Shown in pieces: positions 1-8,481 of a stretch of DNA of 64,000 nucleotides. Position 1 is the stretch's first letter, and each line of letters begins with the position of its first letter. Made by a program: the position numbers and the translations under genes. The notes under the pieces were generated by a model. It was not told the DNA's origin, made no database searches, and saw only the letters and a list, made by a program, of their open reading frames with translations. Source of the stretch: Anaerolineae bacterium (GTDB taxonomy: Bacteria > Chloroflexota > Anaerolineae > Aggregatilineales > Phototrophicaceae); NCBI GenBank assembly GCA_022825675.1, contig JAJDWK010000046.1, forward strand, positions 124,001-188,000, in the 5' to 3' direction.

Positions 1-416
1 ATGCCTACGCCGCGCGTGATGGCAGCTATCGCAGCCTGACGCGCTGGACGCGGGACGCGGCGGGCAACCTCGTGGGGGAAATTGAGCTGCCGCTGGCGCT
101 GGGCATTGTTGGCGGCGCAACGCGAGTGCAGCGCGCCGCCCGCGCCGCGCTGAAGCTGTTGGAGCTAGAGAGCGCGCAGGAATTGGCGGAGATTGCGGCG
201 GCTGTCGGCTTGGCGCAGAACTTTGCCGCCATGTACGCGCTCGCCACCGATGGCATTCAAAGCGGGCACATGCGCATGCACGCGCGTCAATTGGCGCTGG
301 CGGCGGGCGCGGACGCGAACATCGCCGGGGACATCGCCCGGCAGTTGATCGCCGAAGACGCCATCCGCCTGGAGCGCGCAAAAGAGCTGATACAGGAAAG
401 AGAGCAAAGACCATGA
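1..416 (+). CDS. mvaA: HMG-CoA reductase, C-terminal part (5' truncated by window edge)
   Basis: This is the last ~138 residues of HMG-CoA reductase, which reduces HMG-CoA to mevalonate, the committed step of the mevalonate pathway. The open frame runs in from before base 1. An internal ATG at 72 is not the start, because the upstream sequence in the same frame is already homologous. Visible class-type motifs are [10 protein letters not shown], the [15 protein letters not shown] helix and [12 protein letters not shown]. The last of these carries the histidine that acts as general acid in this family. The stop overlaps the next start (ATGA), so translation is probably coupled to HMG-CoA synthase. 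NAD(P) preference cannot be judged from this fragment. Confidence 0.93.
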   Translation, partial: AYAARDGSYRSLTRWTRDAAGNLVGEIELPLALGIVGGATRVQRAARAALKLLELESAQELAEIAAAVGLAQNFAAMYALATDGIQSGHMRMHARQLALAAGADANIAGDIARQLIAEDAIRLERAKELIQEREQRP

Positions 417-1480
417 AGCCAGAGCCTGCTTGGCTGATGCAAGCGGACCGCGCCGTTGGCATTGTCGGCTACGGTGCCTATCTGCCGCGCTACCGCTTGC
501 CCGGGGCGGAAATCGCGCGCATATGGACGGCGGGCGCGGGCGCTGCTCCCGTGAAGGAAAAGGCGGTCGCGGGCTTGGACGAAGATGTCGTTACCATGTC
601 TATTGAAGCGGCGCGCAACGCTATCGCCTGCGCCAGCATCGACCCCCAGCGTTTGCGCGCCGTGTGGGTCGGCAGTGAGAGCCATCCCTATGCCGTCAAA
701 CCCAGCAGCACGATTGTCGCTGAGAGTATCGGCGCTTCTCCCAACATTCAGGCGGCGGACTGGGAATTTGCCTGCAAAGCGGGCACAGAAGCGGTGCAAG
801 CCGGGCTGGGATTGGTCGGCAGTGGCATGGCGCAGTACATTTTGAGCATCGGCATGGACACGGCGCAGGGACGCCCGGGCGATGCCCTGGAATATACAGC
901 GGGCTCGGGCGGGGCGGCATTTATCATCGGTCCCGCTGAAGAGAGCTACGCGGTGTATCAAGGCAGTTACAGCTATGTTACCGATACGCCGGATTTCTGG
1001 CGGCGGGCGGGCGAAGCCTACCCCAGCCACGGCGACCGATTTACTGGCGAGCCCGCCTATTTCGCCCATACAATTGCCGCTGCCTCAGCGTTGATGCAAA
1101 TGATGGGCACGGCGCCTGAAGACTATGATTACGCCGTATTTCATCAGCCCAATGTGAAGTTCCCGGCGCGCGCCGGGAAGCTGCTCGGCTTCCGCCCCGC
1201 GCAAATCCAGGCGGGATTGCTGGCGGGCGCCATCGGCAATGTCTATTCCGGCTCCTGCATGTTGGGCTTGACGGCGATTCTCGATATCGCCAAACCTGGC
1301 GCGCGCATACTCATGGTGAGTTATGGCAGCGGCGCTGGCTCCGATGCTTTTGACCTGCGCGTTACCGAGCGCATCCGGCTTAAGCCCAGCGGCTTCCCCA
1401 GCACCGCTGACTATATCAGCCGCCGCAGCGAGATAGATTACGCGACGTATGCGCGTTATCGCGGCAAGCTCAAGGAGTAA
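413..1480 (+). CDS. hydroxymethylglutaryl-CoA synthase, archaeal type
   Basis: It condenses acetoacetyl-CoA with acetyl-CoA to give HMG-CoA. The 355-residue protein has a thiolase-like fold. The acyl-accepting Cys121 sits in [10 protein letters not shown], followed by [25 protein letters not shown], a stretch typical of archaeal HMGS. The catalytic His244 is in [12 protein letters not shown]. Its length and motifs match archaeal/Chloroflexota enzymes rather than the larger eukaryote-type or Staphylococcus-type MvaS. The start overlaps the reductase stop by 4 nt, and the thiolase-like gene begins 2 nt after its stop. In archaea this enzyme forms a stable complex with thiolase and a DUF35 protein, and homologues of both follow here. 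All recognised catalytic residues are intact. Confidence 0.95.
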   Translation: MKPEPAWLMQADRAVGIVGYGAYLPRYRLPGAEIARIWTAGAGAAPVKEKAVAGLDEDVVTMSIEAARNAIACASIDPQRLRAVWVGSESHPYAVKPSSTIVAESIGASPNIQAADWEFACKAGTEAVQAGLGLVGSGMAQYILSIGMDTAQGRPGDALEYTAGSGGAAFIIGPAEESYAVYQGSYSYVTDTPDFWRRAGEAYPSHGDRFTGEPAYFAHTIAAASALMQMMGTAPEDYDYAVFHQPNVKFPARAGKLLGFRPAQIQAGLLAGAIGNVYSGSCMLGLTAILDIAKPGARILMVSYGSGAGSDAFDLRVTERIRLKPSGFPSTADYISRRSEIDYATYARYRGKLKE

Positions 1481-1482
1481 GC

Positions 1483-2646
1483 ATGAGCGAAGTCTGCATA
1501 ATCGGGCTGGGCATGACGCGCGTCGGTGAACATTGGGCGCGCAGCATCGTTGAACTGGCGGAGGAAGCCGCCTCGCTGGCGCTGGAAGATGCCGGGCGCA
1601 GCGCTGTTGACGCGCTGATACTCGGCAATGCTTATGGCGGCGTCTACAATCAACAGACACAATTGGGCGCGCTGGTGGCGGCGCAGTTGCGGCTGCATGG
1701 CGTGGAAGCCTTCACCTGCGAGGCGGGGGAGGCTGCGGGCGGCGTCGCCCTGCGGGCGGGTTATCTCGCCGTCAAGTCCGGGGCGGTGCAGTCCGCCCTC
1801 GTTATCGGCGTGGAAAAAGCCACCGACATCGTGGGCGCGGCGCGGGTTGGCGCGCGCGCGGCAAGTTTGGACGCCGAATATGAAGCGCTGCAAGGTGCCA
1901 GCTTAACGGCAATGGCGGGCATTCTCATGCGCCGCTATATGCACGAATACGGGCGCGCTCTTGAGGATTTTGCGGGCTTCAGCGTCAATGCGCATCGCAA
2001 CGGCACCAAGAATCCGCTGGCGATGTATCGCAACCGATTGCGGGAAGGCGCTTTCGCCAAAGCGCCGATGCTGGCGGAGCCGGTCAGCCTGTTTGACAGC
2101 GCGCCCGATGCCGATGGCGCGGCGGCAGTGCTGCTGGCGGCGTCTGAGCATGCGGACGATAGCGCCCGCCGCCCGGTGGAAATCCGTGGCAGCGCCGCCG
2201 CCAGCGATACATTGGCGCTGCAAGACCGCGCCAATCCCCTGCATTTGAAGTCAGCCGCCAAATCAACTGCCGCGGCGCTGAAACAGGCGGGCATTGCCCG
2301 GGACGCGCTTGACCTGCTGGAACTGCATGACGCCTACACAATTTTGACGGCGCTTTCCCTGGAGGCGATGGGATTCAGCGCGGCGGGGCAGGGCAGCGCC
2401 TGGGCAGCTGATGGCGGGGAGCGGATAGCGCTGCGCGGCGCATTGCCTATCAGCACCTTCGGCGGCTTGAAGAGCCGCGGCAACCCCAGCGGCGCTGCCG
2501 GCATCTATCAAGCGGCGGAGGCGGCGCTGCAGCTTCGGGGCGCGGCTGGCGGCAATCAAGTACCAAACGCCCGCACCGCGCTGATTCAGAGCATCGGCGG
2601 GCTGGGCGCTACCACAGTTACTCATATTCTGAGCGCATCCGCATAG
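1483..2646 (+). CDS. thiolase-fold protein (archaeal acetoacetyl-CoA thiolase family) lacking the catalytic cysteine
   Basis: The 387-residue protein is colinear with archaeal acetyl-CoA acetyltransferases. It starts SEVCIIGLGMTRVGEHW, has a loop with His282 (ELHDAYTILTAL) and ends with IGGLGATTVTHIL. Family members carry the nucleophile in EAACASGG. Here the aligned segment reads EAGEAAGG, so Glu83 replaces the cysteine. The only nearby Cys is Cys79, four residues earlier. A second conserved motif, RGHPxGATG, reads RGNPSGAAG, with Asn334 replacing the active-site His. By sequence it should not form the acyl-enzyme. It may be a structural or substrate-channelling partner of HMG-CoA synthase. 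An AAGGAG ribosome site precedes the ATG. The fold assignment is secure; thiolase activity is doubtful. Confidence 0.88.
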   Translation: MSEVCIIGLGMTRVGEHWARSIVELAEEAASLALEDAGRSAVDALILGNAYGGVYNQQTQLGALVAAQLRLHGVEAFTCEAGEAAGGVALRAGYLAVKSGAVQSALVIGVEKATDIVGAARVGARAASLDAEYEALQGASLTAMAGILMRRYMHEYGRALEDFAGFSVNAHRNGTKNPLAMYRNRLREGAFAKAPMLAEPVSLFDSAPDADGAAAVLLAASEHADDSARRPVEIRGSAAASDTLALQDRANPLHLKSAAKSTAAALKQAGIARDALDLLELHDAYTILTALSLEAMGFSAAGQGSAWAADGGERIALRGALPISTFGGLKSRGNPSGAAGIYQAAEAALQLRGAAGGNQVPNARTALIQSIGGLGATTVTHILSASA

Positions 2647-2672
2647 CTGATAGTGTCTGGCAGTGGCAAAAG

Positions 2673-2718
2673 CTATCAAGAGAGCTATTGATAGGCTCAC
2701 GCGCCTAGACTATAGGCG
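2673..2718 (+). other. two tandem hairpins in the gap before the DUF35 genes
   Basis: Two perfect inverted repeats lie between the thiolase stop and the next ribosome site. CTATCAA (2673-2679) pairs with TTGATAG (2688-2694), and CGCCTA (2702-2707) pairs with TAGGCG (2713-2718). Neither is followed by a T-run, so they do not look like intrinsic terminators. They could stabilise or process the polycistronic RNA. Confidence 0.4.
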
Positions 2719-2751
2719 AAGTTGAGTGTTCTGGGCGCGAAGGAGCTGCCG

Positions 2752-2916
2752 ATGCAGGTTGCAAAATACTGGCGAAACAAGAGGCTGCGCTATCGATTGC
2801 TGCGAAATGCGGCGCATAGCCATACAGCGCCAGCCGCGGGGCAGTTCAAGCCGCTTAAGAATCTCGGCAAGCGCGCGAAATTAAAAAAGGCGATCGCGGA
2901 GCGGGCGGCATCATGA
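2752..2916 (+). CDS. DUF35 N-terminal (rubredoxin-like/zinc-ribbon) half, cysteine-free
   Basis: This small protein (54 residues) begins MQVAKYWRNKRLRYRL. That matches the start of DUF35 Zn-ribbon/OB-fold proteins, which act with thiolase and HMG-CoA synthase. Family members continue with a CxxC...CxxC zinc ribbon, but this protein has no cysteine at all and becomes Lys/Arg/Ala-rich. The start at 2752 is favoured over an in-frame ATG at 2722 because AAGGAG lies 6 nt upstream. Its stop overlaps the next ATG (ATGATG), and the OB-fold half follows in the -1 frame. Either the ancestral gene was split by a frameshift or the halves are now separate coupled proteins. Too short for certainty. Confidence 0.6.
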   Translation: MQVAKYWRNKRLRYRLLRNAAHSHTAPAAGQFKPLKNLGKRAKLKKAIAERAAS

Positions 2917-3197
2917 TGCCGGCAGCGGGCGCGGGCGCAGCCCCAAGCGCAATCAGGGGGGAAATCTACAGCTTCACGCGGGTGATGGAAGCGCCCGCCG
3001 CATTTGCCGGGCAAGCGCCCTATTATCTTGCGCTGGTGCGGCTGGAAGATGGCGCGCTCATCACCGCGCAGCTTACCGATATCGACGGCAAAGTGTGTAT
3101 TGGCGACCCGGTAGAAATGGTAACGCGCAAACTCACCACTGACGGCGAGCGCGGCATGATCGTGTATGGCTATAAGTTCCGCCCGCCGGTGCGCTAG
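2913..3197 (+). CDS. DUF35 OB-fold domain protein (acyl-CoA-associated)
   Basis: The 94-residue protein carries the OB-fold half of DUF35. RGEIYSFTRVMEAPAAF and APYYLALVRLEDG are followed by a GDPVEMVTRKL strand, all typical of the domain that binds the CoA moiety in the archaeal thiolase/HMG-CoA synthase complex. It normally follows a zinc ribbon in one polypeptide. Here the ribbon-like half is encoded separately just upstream, with an ATGATG overlap that suggests translational coupling. It is the last gene of the HMGR-HMGS-thiolase cluster and is followed by a clear terminator. The role as scaffold for transfer of acetoacetyl-CoA is inferred from archaeal complexes. Confidence 0.82.
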   Translation: MMPAAGAGAAPSAIRGEIYSFTRVMEAPAAFAGQAPYYLALVRLEDGALITAQLTDIDGKVCIGDPVEMVTRKLTTDGERGMIVYGYKFRPPVR

Positions 3198-3233
3198 CGG
3201 CGGTACTGTCAAACCACAGCGGCAACAGTGTAG

Positions 3234-3262
3234 AAAAGAGCCACTTAAATAGTGGCTCTTTT
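3234..3262. terminator. bidirectional rho-independent terminator
   Basis: AAAAGAGCCACT (3234-3245) and AGTGGCTCTTTT (3251-3262) form a perfect 12-bp stem with a TAAAT loop. The A-run on one side and T-run on the other make it act on both strands. It separates the plus-strand mevalonate cluster from the convergent ABC ATPase gene. Confidence 0.9.
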
Positions 3263-3287
3263 GTTGCTGTGATATGCTATGCGGCGG

Positions 3288-4415
3288 CTATGCGGTCTCT
3301 TTGCGCTTCGCGTCATAGGCGAGGGATTCTTCGGTATTGGAGTCGAAGATGTGCATGTTATCCAGGTTAAAAGTGACGCCCATGCCTTGCCCAACAGTCG
3401 CGCCAGTGCGGGGATCGGTGCGAGCGATGAAGTTCTTGCCGCCAGTTTCGAGGTAGATGATGACTTCGTTGCCCATCTGCTCGACAACTTCGACATTGGT
3501 CTCCATATTTTCCGGGATGATGCCCTGCGGCAAGTAGTTGCTGTCGTGAATGTCTTCCGGGCGGATGCCGCAAATAACTTCCATGCCCACATGGCTGCGG
3601 AAGGAATCGGTTTTGCTCGCCGGAACATGCAGCTCGAAAGCGCCGGTATCCACCACCAAGCCTTCGCCCTCTTGCTTGAGCACCGCGTCAAAGAAATTCA
3701 TGGACGGGCTGCCAATAAAGCCAGCGACAAAGACATTGTGCGGGTTGTGATAGAGATTAAAAGGCGAATCAATCTGCTGCAGCTCGCCTTCGTTGAGTAC
3801 GCAGATGCGCGTCCCCATCGTCATCGCCTCGACCTGGTCATGCGTTACATAAATGAAGGTCGTTTGCAAGCGCTGGTGCAGCCGGCTGATGAAAGAGCGG
3901 GCTTCCACGCGCAGCTTGGCGTCCAGGTTGGAAAGCGGCTCGTCCATCAGGAAGACGGCTGGCTCGCGCACAATCGCGCGCCCAACCGCCACGCGCTGCC
4001 TCTGCCCGCCGGAGAGCTGCCGCGGGCGGCGGTCCAGCAAATGCCCGATGCCGAGCTCGCCAGCGGCTTCGTTGACGCGCTCGTCGATAATTTTCTTCGG
4101 CGTTTTGCGCAGCTTCAAGCCAAATGCCATGTTGTCATAGACGGTCATGTGCGGGTAGAGCGCATAGCTTTGGAAAACCATGGCAACATCGCGGTCTTTC
4201 GGCGCGACATTGTTCACGACGCGATCACCGATGAGGATCTCGCCCTCGGTAATCTCCTCCAAGCCCGCGAGCATACGCAAACTGGTGGATTTCCCGCAGC
4301 CGGACGGACCGACAAATACCAGGAATTCCTTGTCTTCGACTTCGATGTTCAAATCTGATACAACACGTTGATCGCCGAAGTCCTTCGAAACATGATTGAA
4401 AGTGACGCCAGCCAC
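3288..4415 (-). CDS. ugpC: ABC transporter ATP-binding protein, UgpC/MalK/MsmX family
   Basis: This is the ATPase subunit of a carbohydrate-type importer (CUT1), 375 residues. Walker [10 protein letters not shown] is at 36-44, the Q-loop Gln in VFQSYALYP, signature LSGGQ at 134-138, Walker B VFLMDEP near 154-160, D-loop SNLD and the H-loop His192. About 140 further residues form the TOBE/regulatory domain typical of MalK/UgpC ([11 protein letters not shown]). Translation starts at GTG, with GGAGGT just upstream. No permease or sugar-binding gene adjoins it, so it may be a shared ATPase energising several sugar transporters, as MsmX does. The substrate cannot be told from sequence. Confidence 0.95.
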   Translation of the reverse strand: MAGVTFNHVSKDFGDQRVVSDLNIEVEDKEFLVFVGPSGCGKSTSLRMLAGLEEITEGEILIGDRVVNNVAPKDRDVAMVFQSYALYPHMTVYDNMAFGLKLRKTPKKIIDERVNEAAGELGIGHLLDRRPRQLSGGQRQRVAVGRAIVREPAVFLMDEPLSNLDAKLRVEARSFISRLHQRLQTTFIYVTHDQVEAMTMGTRICVLNEGELQQIDSPFNLYHNPHNVFVAGFIGSPSMNFFDAVLKQEGEGLVVDTGAFELHVPASKTDSFRSHVGMEVICGIRPEDIHDSNYLPQGIIPENMETNVEVVEQMGNEVIIYLETGGKNFIARTDPRTGATVGQGMGVTFNLDNMHIFDSNTEESLAYDAKRKETA

Positions 4416-4588
4416 AAGAACCTCCGTTCACTTATGTAGACAGCCAAAATACTGGACAATCTGCACAAACATCTTACTTGACAGCAAGAACTATTTGTAG
4501 TGGCAATTATATCGCAGTTTCACATAATTGCAAATAATCCGGCAAATTGCTGTAGAATTGGCTCAAGCCGACTGTATCAGAGGAAATT

Positions 4589-5815
4589 ATGGCAGACAAC
4601 CCGAATGCGGAAATCGTTGCGGTGGGTACTGAAATCTTGCTGGGAGAGATTACCGACAGCAATTCAGTCTATATCGCGCGCCAGCTGCGCGACATTGGCG
4701 TGAACCTGTATTACATGACGACTGTCGGCGACAACCTGGGGCGCATTGCGGACGCGGTCGCGGCGGCGCTGGAGCGCGCTGATATAGTCATCACAACTGG
4801 CGGGCTTGGTCCCACGGTCGATGATATGACGCGGCAGGCGGTGGCGGAAGCGCTTGGCAAGCCGCTCGAATTCCATCAGTCGCTTTACGATAGCATCGCC
4901 GAGCGCTTTCGCGGCTTCGGCGTCAGCATGACCGAGAACAACCGCCAGCAGGCTTATCTGCCGCAAGCCGCCACCCTGATTGAAAACCCGGTGGGCACAG
5001 CGCCGTCGTTCCTGGTGGAATCCGCGCGCGGCGTCGTCATCAGCTTGCCCGGCGTACCGCGGGAAATGACTTATCTGATGCAGAATGCAGTATTGCCCTA
5101 TCTCTTGCAGCGTTATCGCCTCGGCATCATCCTCGCGCGCATTCTGCGCACGGCCGGCATCGGCGAAAGCTCGCTCGACCATCTCATCGGCAAGGACATG
5201 CTCAACGAAGGCAACCCCAGCGTTGGCTTGGCGGCGCATCATGGCGCGGTTGATGTGCGCATCACCGCCAAAGCGGAAAATCGCGAGCGAGCGACGGCAC
5301 TGCTCGATGCCATGCAAGCGCGCCTGCAGCAGCAAATCGGCGAGCATATATTTGGCACCGATGACACCACGCTGGAAGCTGTTGTTCTGGAACAAGTGCG
5401 GCGGCACACTGTCAGAATTAAGCTGATAGAAGCGGGATTGTCCGGCGTCATCAGCCGCCGCCTGGAGGACGCTGGCGAAGGCCTTGATGCCGCGTATTTC
5501 CCGAGCCCGGCGGCAGCCTGCAAAGCCTACGGGATTGACCCCGGCAGCAAGACTATAAAAGAAAGCGCCTGCGCCATCGCAAAAAGCGAGAGCCAGCAGG
5601 CTGCCAATGATATCGCTGTTGTTGTCTTGAGTGAACCGGGCTTGTCGGAAAGCGCCGACAGCGAGCAGGGCAGCGCAATCGCCATCGCCGCTGCCGATAG
5701 CCTGCGCTACCGCGTCTATGGCTTTGGGGCGGGCGCGCGCCTGGCGGGGGAATGGCTGTCGCGCTGGGGGCTTGCCAATGTATGGCGCTTGCTCAAAGAA
5801 GCGTACGGCGGCTGA
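4589..5815 (+). CDS. cinA: CinA family protein with degenerate C-terminal domain
   Basis: The N-terminal ~170 residues are a clear MoaB/MogA-like CinA domain: AEIVAVGTEILLGEITDSNS, then VITTGGLGPTVDDMTR and SLPGVPREM. This is the COG1058 unit linked to ADP-ribose/nucleotide pyrophosphatase activity. A central domain follows (GIGESSLDHLIG). The C-terminal segment (~275-408) is where CinA proteins carry the PncC nicotinamide-nucleotide amidase domain with its AESCTGG serine motif. That motif is absent here; the matching region reads VRRHTVRIKLIEAGLSGVISRRLE. The amidase half is therefore probably inactive. AGAGGAAA precedes the ATG. It converges on lepA with a 6-nt gap. Confidence 0.9.
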   Translation: MADNPNAEIVAVGTEILLGEITDSNSVYIARQLRDIGVNLYYMTTVGDNLGRIADAVAAALERADIVITTGGLGPTVDDMTRQAVAEALGKPLEFHQSLYDSIAERFRGFGVSMTENNRQQAYLPQAATLIENPVGTAPSFLVESARGVVISLPGVPREMTYLMQNAVLPYLLQRYRLGIILARILRTAGIGESSLDHLIGKDMLNEGNPSVGLAAHHGAVDVRITAKAENRERATALLDAMQARLQQQIGEHIFGTDDTTLEAVVLEQVRRHTVRIKLIEAGLSGVISRRLEDAGEGLDAAYFPSPAAACKAYGIDPGSKTIKESACAIAKSESQQAANDIAVVVLSEPGLSESADSEQGSAIAIAAADSLRYRVYGFGAGARLAGEWLSRWGLANVWRLLKEAYGG

Positions 5816-5821
5816 TGGCGC

Positions 5822-7621
5822 TCAATCATCCAGGCTCAACAGCGCCATAAATGCCGCTTGCGGCACCTCGACCGAGCCGATGCGCTTCATGCGCTTCTTG
5901 CCTTTTTTCTGCCGCTCCAGCAATTTCTTCTTGCGGGTTACATCGCCGCCATAACATTTTGCCAGCACATCTTTGCGCAGCGCCTTCACATTGGCGCGGG
6001 AGATGACCCGCTTGCCGACAGCCGCTTGCACCGGCACCGTGAACATTTGCCGCGGTATCAGCTCTTTCAAGCGGCTGACCAGGCGCTGCCCGCGGTGATA
6101 GGCGTCATCACGGTGGCAGATCATCGCCAGCGCATCAACGGCATCGCCATTCACCAGCACTTCCACCTTGACGAGCTGCCCGGCGCGATATTCCGCAAAC
6201 TGATAATCGAGGCTGGCATAGCCTTGGGAGACGCTTTTGAGCTTGTCGTAGAAATCAATGATGATTTCTGACAGCGGAATCGCAAAATGCAGGATGACGC
6301 GGCTGGCATCAAGGTATTCGGTAGTCTCGTAGAGGCCGCGTTTCTTCAGCGTCAGGTCCATTATGGGACCGATGTAGGCTTGCGGCACATAGACTTGGAT
6401 TTTCATCCAGGGCTCTCGGATCTCGACAATATCGTTTTCTTCGGGCAGCAGCGCCGGGCTATCAACCGCCAGCGATTCGCCGCTTTTTGTCAGCACGCGG
6501 TATTCCACACTCGGCGCGGTGGCGAGGATATCGAGGTCATATTCCCGTTCCAGCCGCTCTTGGAATATCTCCATGTGGAACAGCCCGAGGAAGCCGGCGC
6601 GAAAGCCGAAGTTGAGCGCCTGCGAGGTCTCTGGCTGATAAACAAGCGCGGCGTCATTGAGCTGGAGTTTTTCCAGAGCGTCGCGCAAATCGGCATATTC
6701 TTCGTTATTGGTGGGGTAGACGCCAGCGAAGACCATCGGCTTCACCTGCTCATAACCGGGGAGCGGCGTCTCCGTCCCGCCCCGCGCCAGCGTGATGGTA
6801 TCGCCCACGCGGCATTCGCGCACCGTCTTCAAGCCGGTGGCGATATAACCAACCTCGCCGGGACCAAGCCAGTCGGTGCGGCGCATGATGGGGTCGAATA
6901 CGCCGATTTCCACTGGCTCAAAGCGCGCTTCGGTGGCGAAGAGTTTGAGCATATCGCGCTTGCTGACGCTGCCATTCACGATGCGCACATACGCGACAAC
7001 GCCTTTATAGGCGTCATAATGGGAATCAAAGACGAGGGCGCTTAAGGGTTCGCCTTGACTGGCGCTGGGGGCGGGCACATCGCGGATAACTTTTTCGAGC
7101 ACCTCGGCGATGCCCAGCCCATTCTTGGCGGATATGCGCGGCATCTGACCGCTGCGCGCGCCCAGCAGCTCTTCGATTTCATGCGCCACGGCATCGGGCT
7201 GCGCCGCCGGCAGGTCAATTTTGTTGATGACAGGGATGATTTCCAAGTCCTGCTCCAGCGCCAGGTAGACATTGGACAGCGTCTGCGCCTCAATGCCTTG
7301 GCTGGCGTCAACCACCAGCAGCGCCCCTTCACAGGCTTGCAGCGCCCGGCTGACCTCATAAGTGAAATCGACATGTCCGGGCGTATCAATCAAATTGATA
7401 ATGTATTGTTTGCCATCGCGCGCCTGATAGAGCATGCGCACCGCGGAAGCTTTTATGGTAACGCCGCGTTCGCGCTCCAGCGCCATGCTATCGAGAAGCT
7501 GCTCTTGCATATCGCGGGCGCTCACAGTTTTTGTGAGTTCCAGCAAGCGGTCGGCCAAGGTGCTTTTGCCGTGATCGACATGCGCGATTATGGAAAAATT
7601 GCGGATATTGTGGGTGTGCAT
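5822..7621 (-). CDS. lepA: elongation factor 4 (LepA), ribosomal back-translocase GTPase
   Basis: LepA is a translational GTPase that binds stalled or mistranslocated ribosomes and assists initiation and biogenesis. The chosen start gives 599 residues beginning MHTHNIRNFSIIAHVDHGKS, which matches LepA proteins. Longer in-frame starts at 7663/7666 lack homology and a good ribosome site. The G1 motif is AHVDHGKST, G3 DTPGHVDF, G4 NKIDLP. The LepA-specific C-terminal domain ends with RKKKLLERQKKGKKRMKRIG, which is diagnostic. It lies 66 nt downstream of tlyA on the same strand and may be co-transcribed with that run of genes. Confidence 0.97.
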   Translation of the reverse strand: MHTHNIRNFSIIAHVDHGKSTLADRLLELTKTVSARDMQEQLLDSMALERERGVTIKASAVRMLYQARDGKQYIINLIDTPGHVDFTYEVSRALQACEGALLVVDASQGIEAQTLSNVYLALEQDLEIIPVINKIDLPAAQPDAVAHEIEELLGARSGQMPRISAKNGLGIAEVLEKVIRDVPAPSASQGEPLSALVFDSHYDAYKGVVAYVRIVNGSVSKRDMLKLFATEARFEPVEIGVFDPIMRRTDWLGPGEVGYIATGLKTVRECRVGDTITLARGGTETPLPGYEQVKPMVFAGVYPTNNEEYADLRDALEKLQLNDAALVYQPETSQALNFGFRAGFLGLFHMEIFQERLEREYDLDILATAPSVEYRVLTKSGESLAVDSPALLPEENDIVEIREPWMKIQVYVPQAYIGPIMDLTLKKRGLYETTEYLDASRVILHFAIPLSEIIIDFYDKLKSVSQGYASLDYQFAEYRAGQLVKVEVLVNGDAVDALAMICHRDDAYHRGQRLVSRLKELIPRQMFTVPVQAAVGKRVISRANVKALRKDVLAKCYGGDVTRKKKLLERQKKGKKRMKRIGSVEVPQAAFMALLSLDD

Positions 7622-7687
7622 ACTGTGCCGTTCTCGGGAATCTGCGCGACTATTATGCAGCATCAAAGCGAGAAGGGCTAGGGGCGG

Positions 7688-8479
7688 CTATTGGTTACTT
7701 GCCGTCAGCGTCACGATTTTCTCGCTCAGCCCCGCGGCGGCGCGGGTGTCCCCGCCCAGCCGCAGCCAGAGAAGGTACTCCTCGTTGCCTTTCGCGCCTT
7801 TGATGGGCGAGCGCATGACATCAACAGCGCCGAAGCCTTGCGCCTCGGCAGATTTGACGATTTCCGCGAGAACACGCCGATGAATAGCGCGGTCGCGCAC
7901 GATGCCGCCTTTGCCGACATCGGCTCTGCCGGCTTCAAATTGCGGTTTTACCAGGGTGACGACATCAGCAGCCGCGCCCAGCCAGCGCCGTATCGCCGGC
8001 AAAATCAAACGCAGCGATATAAAAGAGACATCCGCCACCACCAGCGCCGGCTGCTCTGGCAGCGCCGGCAGATGGCGGGCGTTGGTATTTTCCAGTACGC
8101 AAACACGCTCGTCTTGACGCAGGCGGAAGTGCAAAATGCCGCTGCCAACATCAATGGCATAGACGCGGGCGGCGCCACGCTGCAAGAGGCAATCAGTGAA
8201 GCCGCCGGTGCTCGCGCCGACATCGGCGCAGATTTTCCCGGCGGGCTGCAGGGCGAAAGCCTCCAGCGCCGCTTCCAGCTTTATGCCGCCGCGCCCGACA
8301 TATCGCGGTTTTTCTTTCAGCTGGATGGCGGCATCCGCGCGCAGCCGGGTGCCGGGTTTGTCGATGAGCCTGCCATCGACGCGGACTTCAGCCGCCATAA
8401 TCATGGCGGCGGCTTTGCTGCGGCTGGGTGCCAGGTTGCGCTCGACAAGCAAGATATCAAGCCGCTGTTTTTTTGGCAT
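7688..8479 (-). CDS. tlyA: TlyA family rRNA (cytidine-2'-O)-methyltransferase
   Basis: The 263-residue protein has an N-terminal S4 RNA-binding domain (RLDILLVERNLAPSRSKAAA, to about residue 60) and an FtsJ-type SAM methyltransferase domain. Motif I is DVGASTGGFTDCLLQRGA, and DVSFIS plus VKPQFEAGR follow. TlyA methylates 2'-O positions of 16S C1409 and 23S C1920 in other bacteria. It starts 2 nt after the stop of the secreted trypsin-like gene (TGACAATG), so translation is likely coupled. It ends 66 nt before lepA. The hemolysin name sometimes given to this family is historical. Confidence 0.95.
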   Translation of the reverse strand: MPKKQRLDILLVERNLAPSRSKAAAMIMAAEVRVDGRLIDKPGTRLRADAAIQLKEKPRYVGRGGIKLEAALEAFALQPAGKICADVGASTGGFTDCLLQRGAARVYAIDVGSGILHFRLRQDERVCVLENTNARHLPALPEQPALVVADVSFISLRLILPAIRRWLGAAADVVTLVKPQFEAGRADVGKGGIVRDRAIHRRVLAEIVKSAEAQGFGAVDVMRSPIKGAKGNEEYLLWLRLGGDTRAAAGLSEKIVTLTASNQ

Positions 8480-8481
8480 TG

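Noticed and set aside
2722..2751. Earlier ATG (2722) as the start of the cysteine-free ribbon-like gene
   Set aside because: The ATG at 2752 has AAGGAG at the right distance and begins exactly where DUF35 similarity begins.
3279..4358. 359-codon open frame on the plus strand opposite the ABC ATPase gene
   Set aside because: The minus-strand protein has every ATPase motif. The plus-strand product has none and is an antisense shadow of GC-rich codons.
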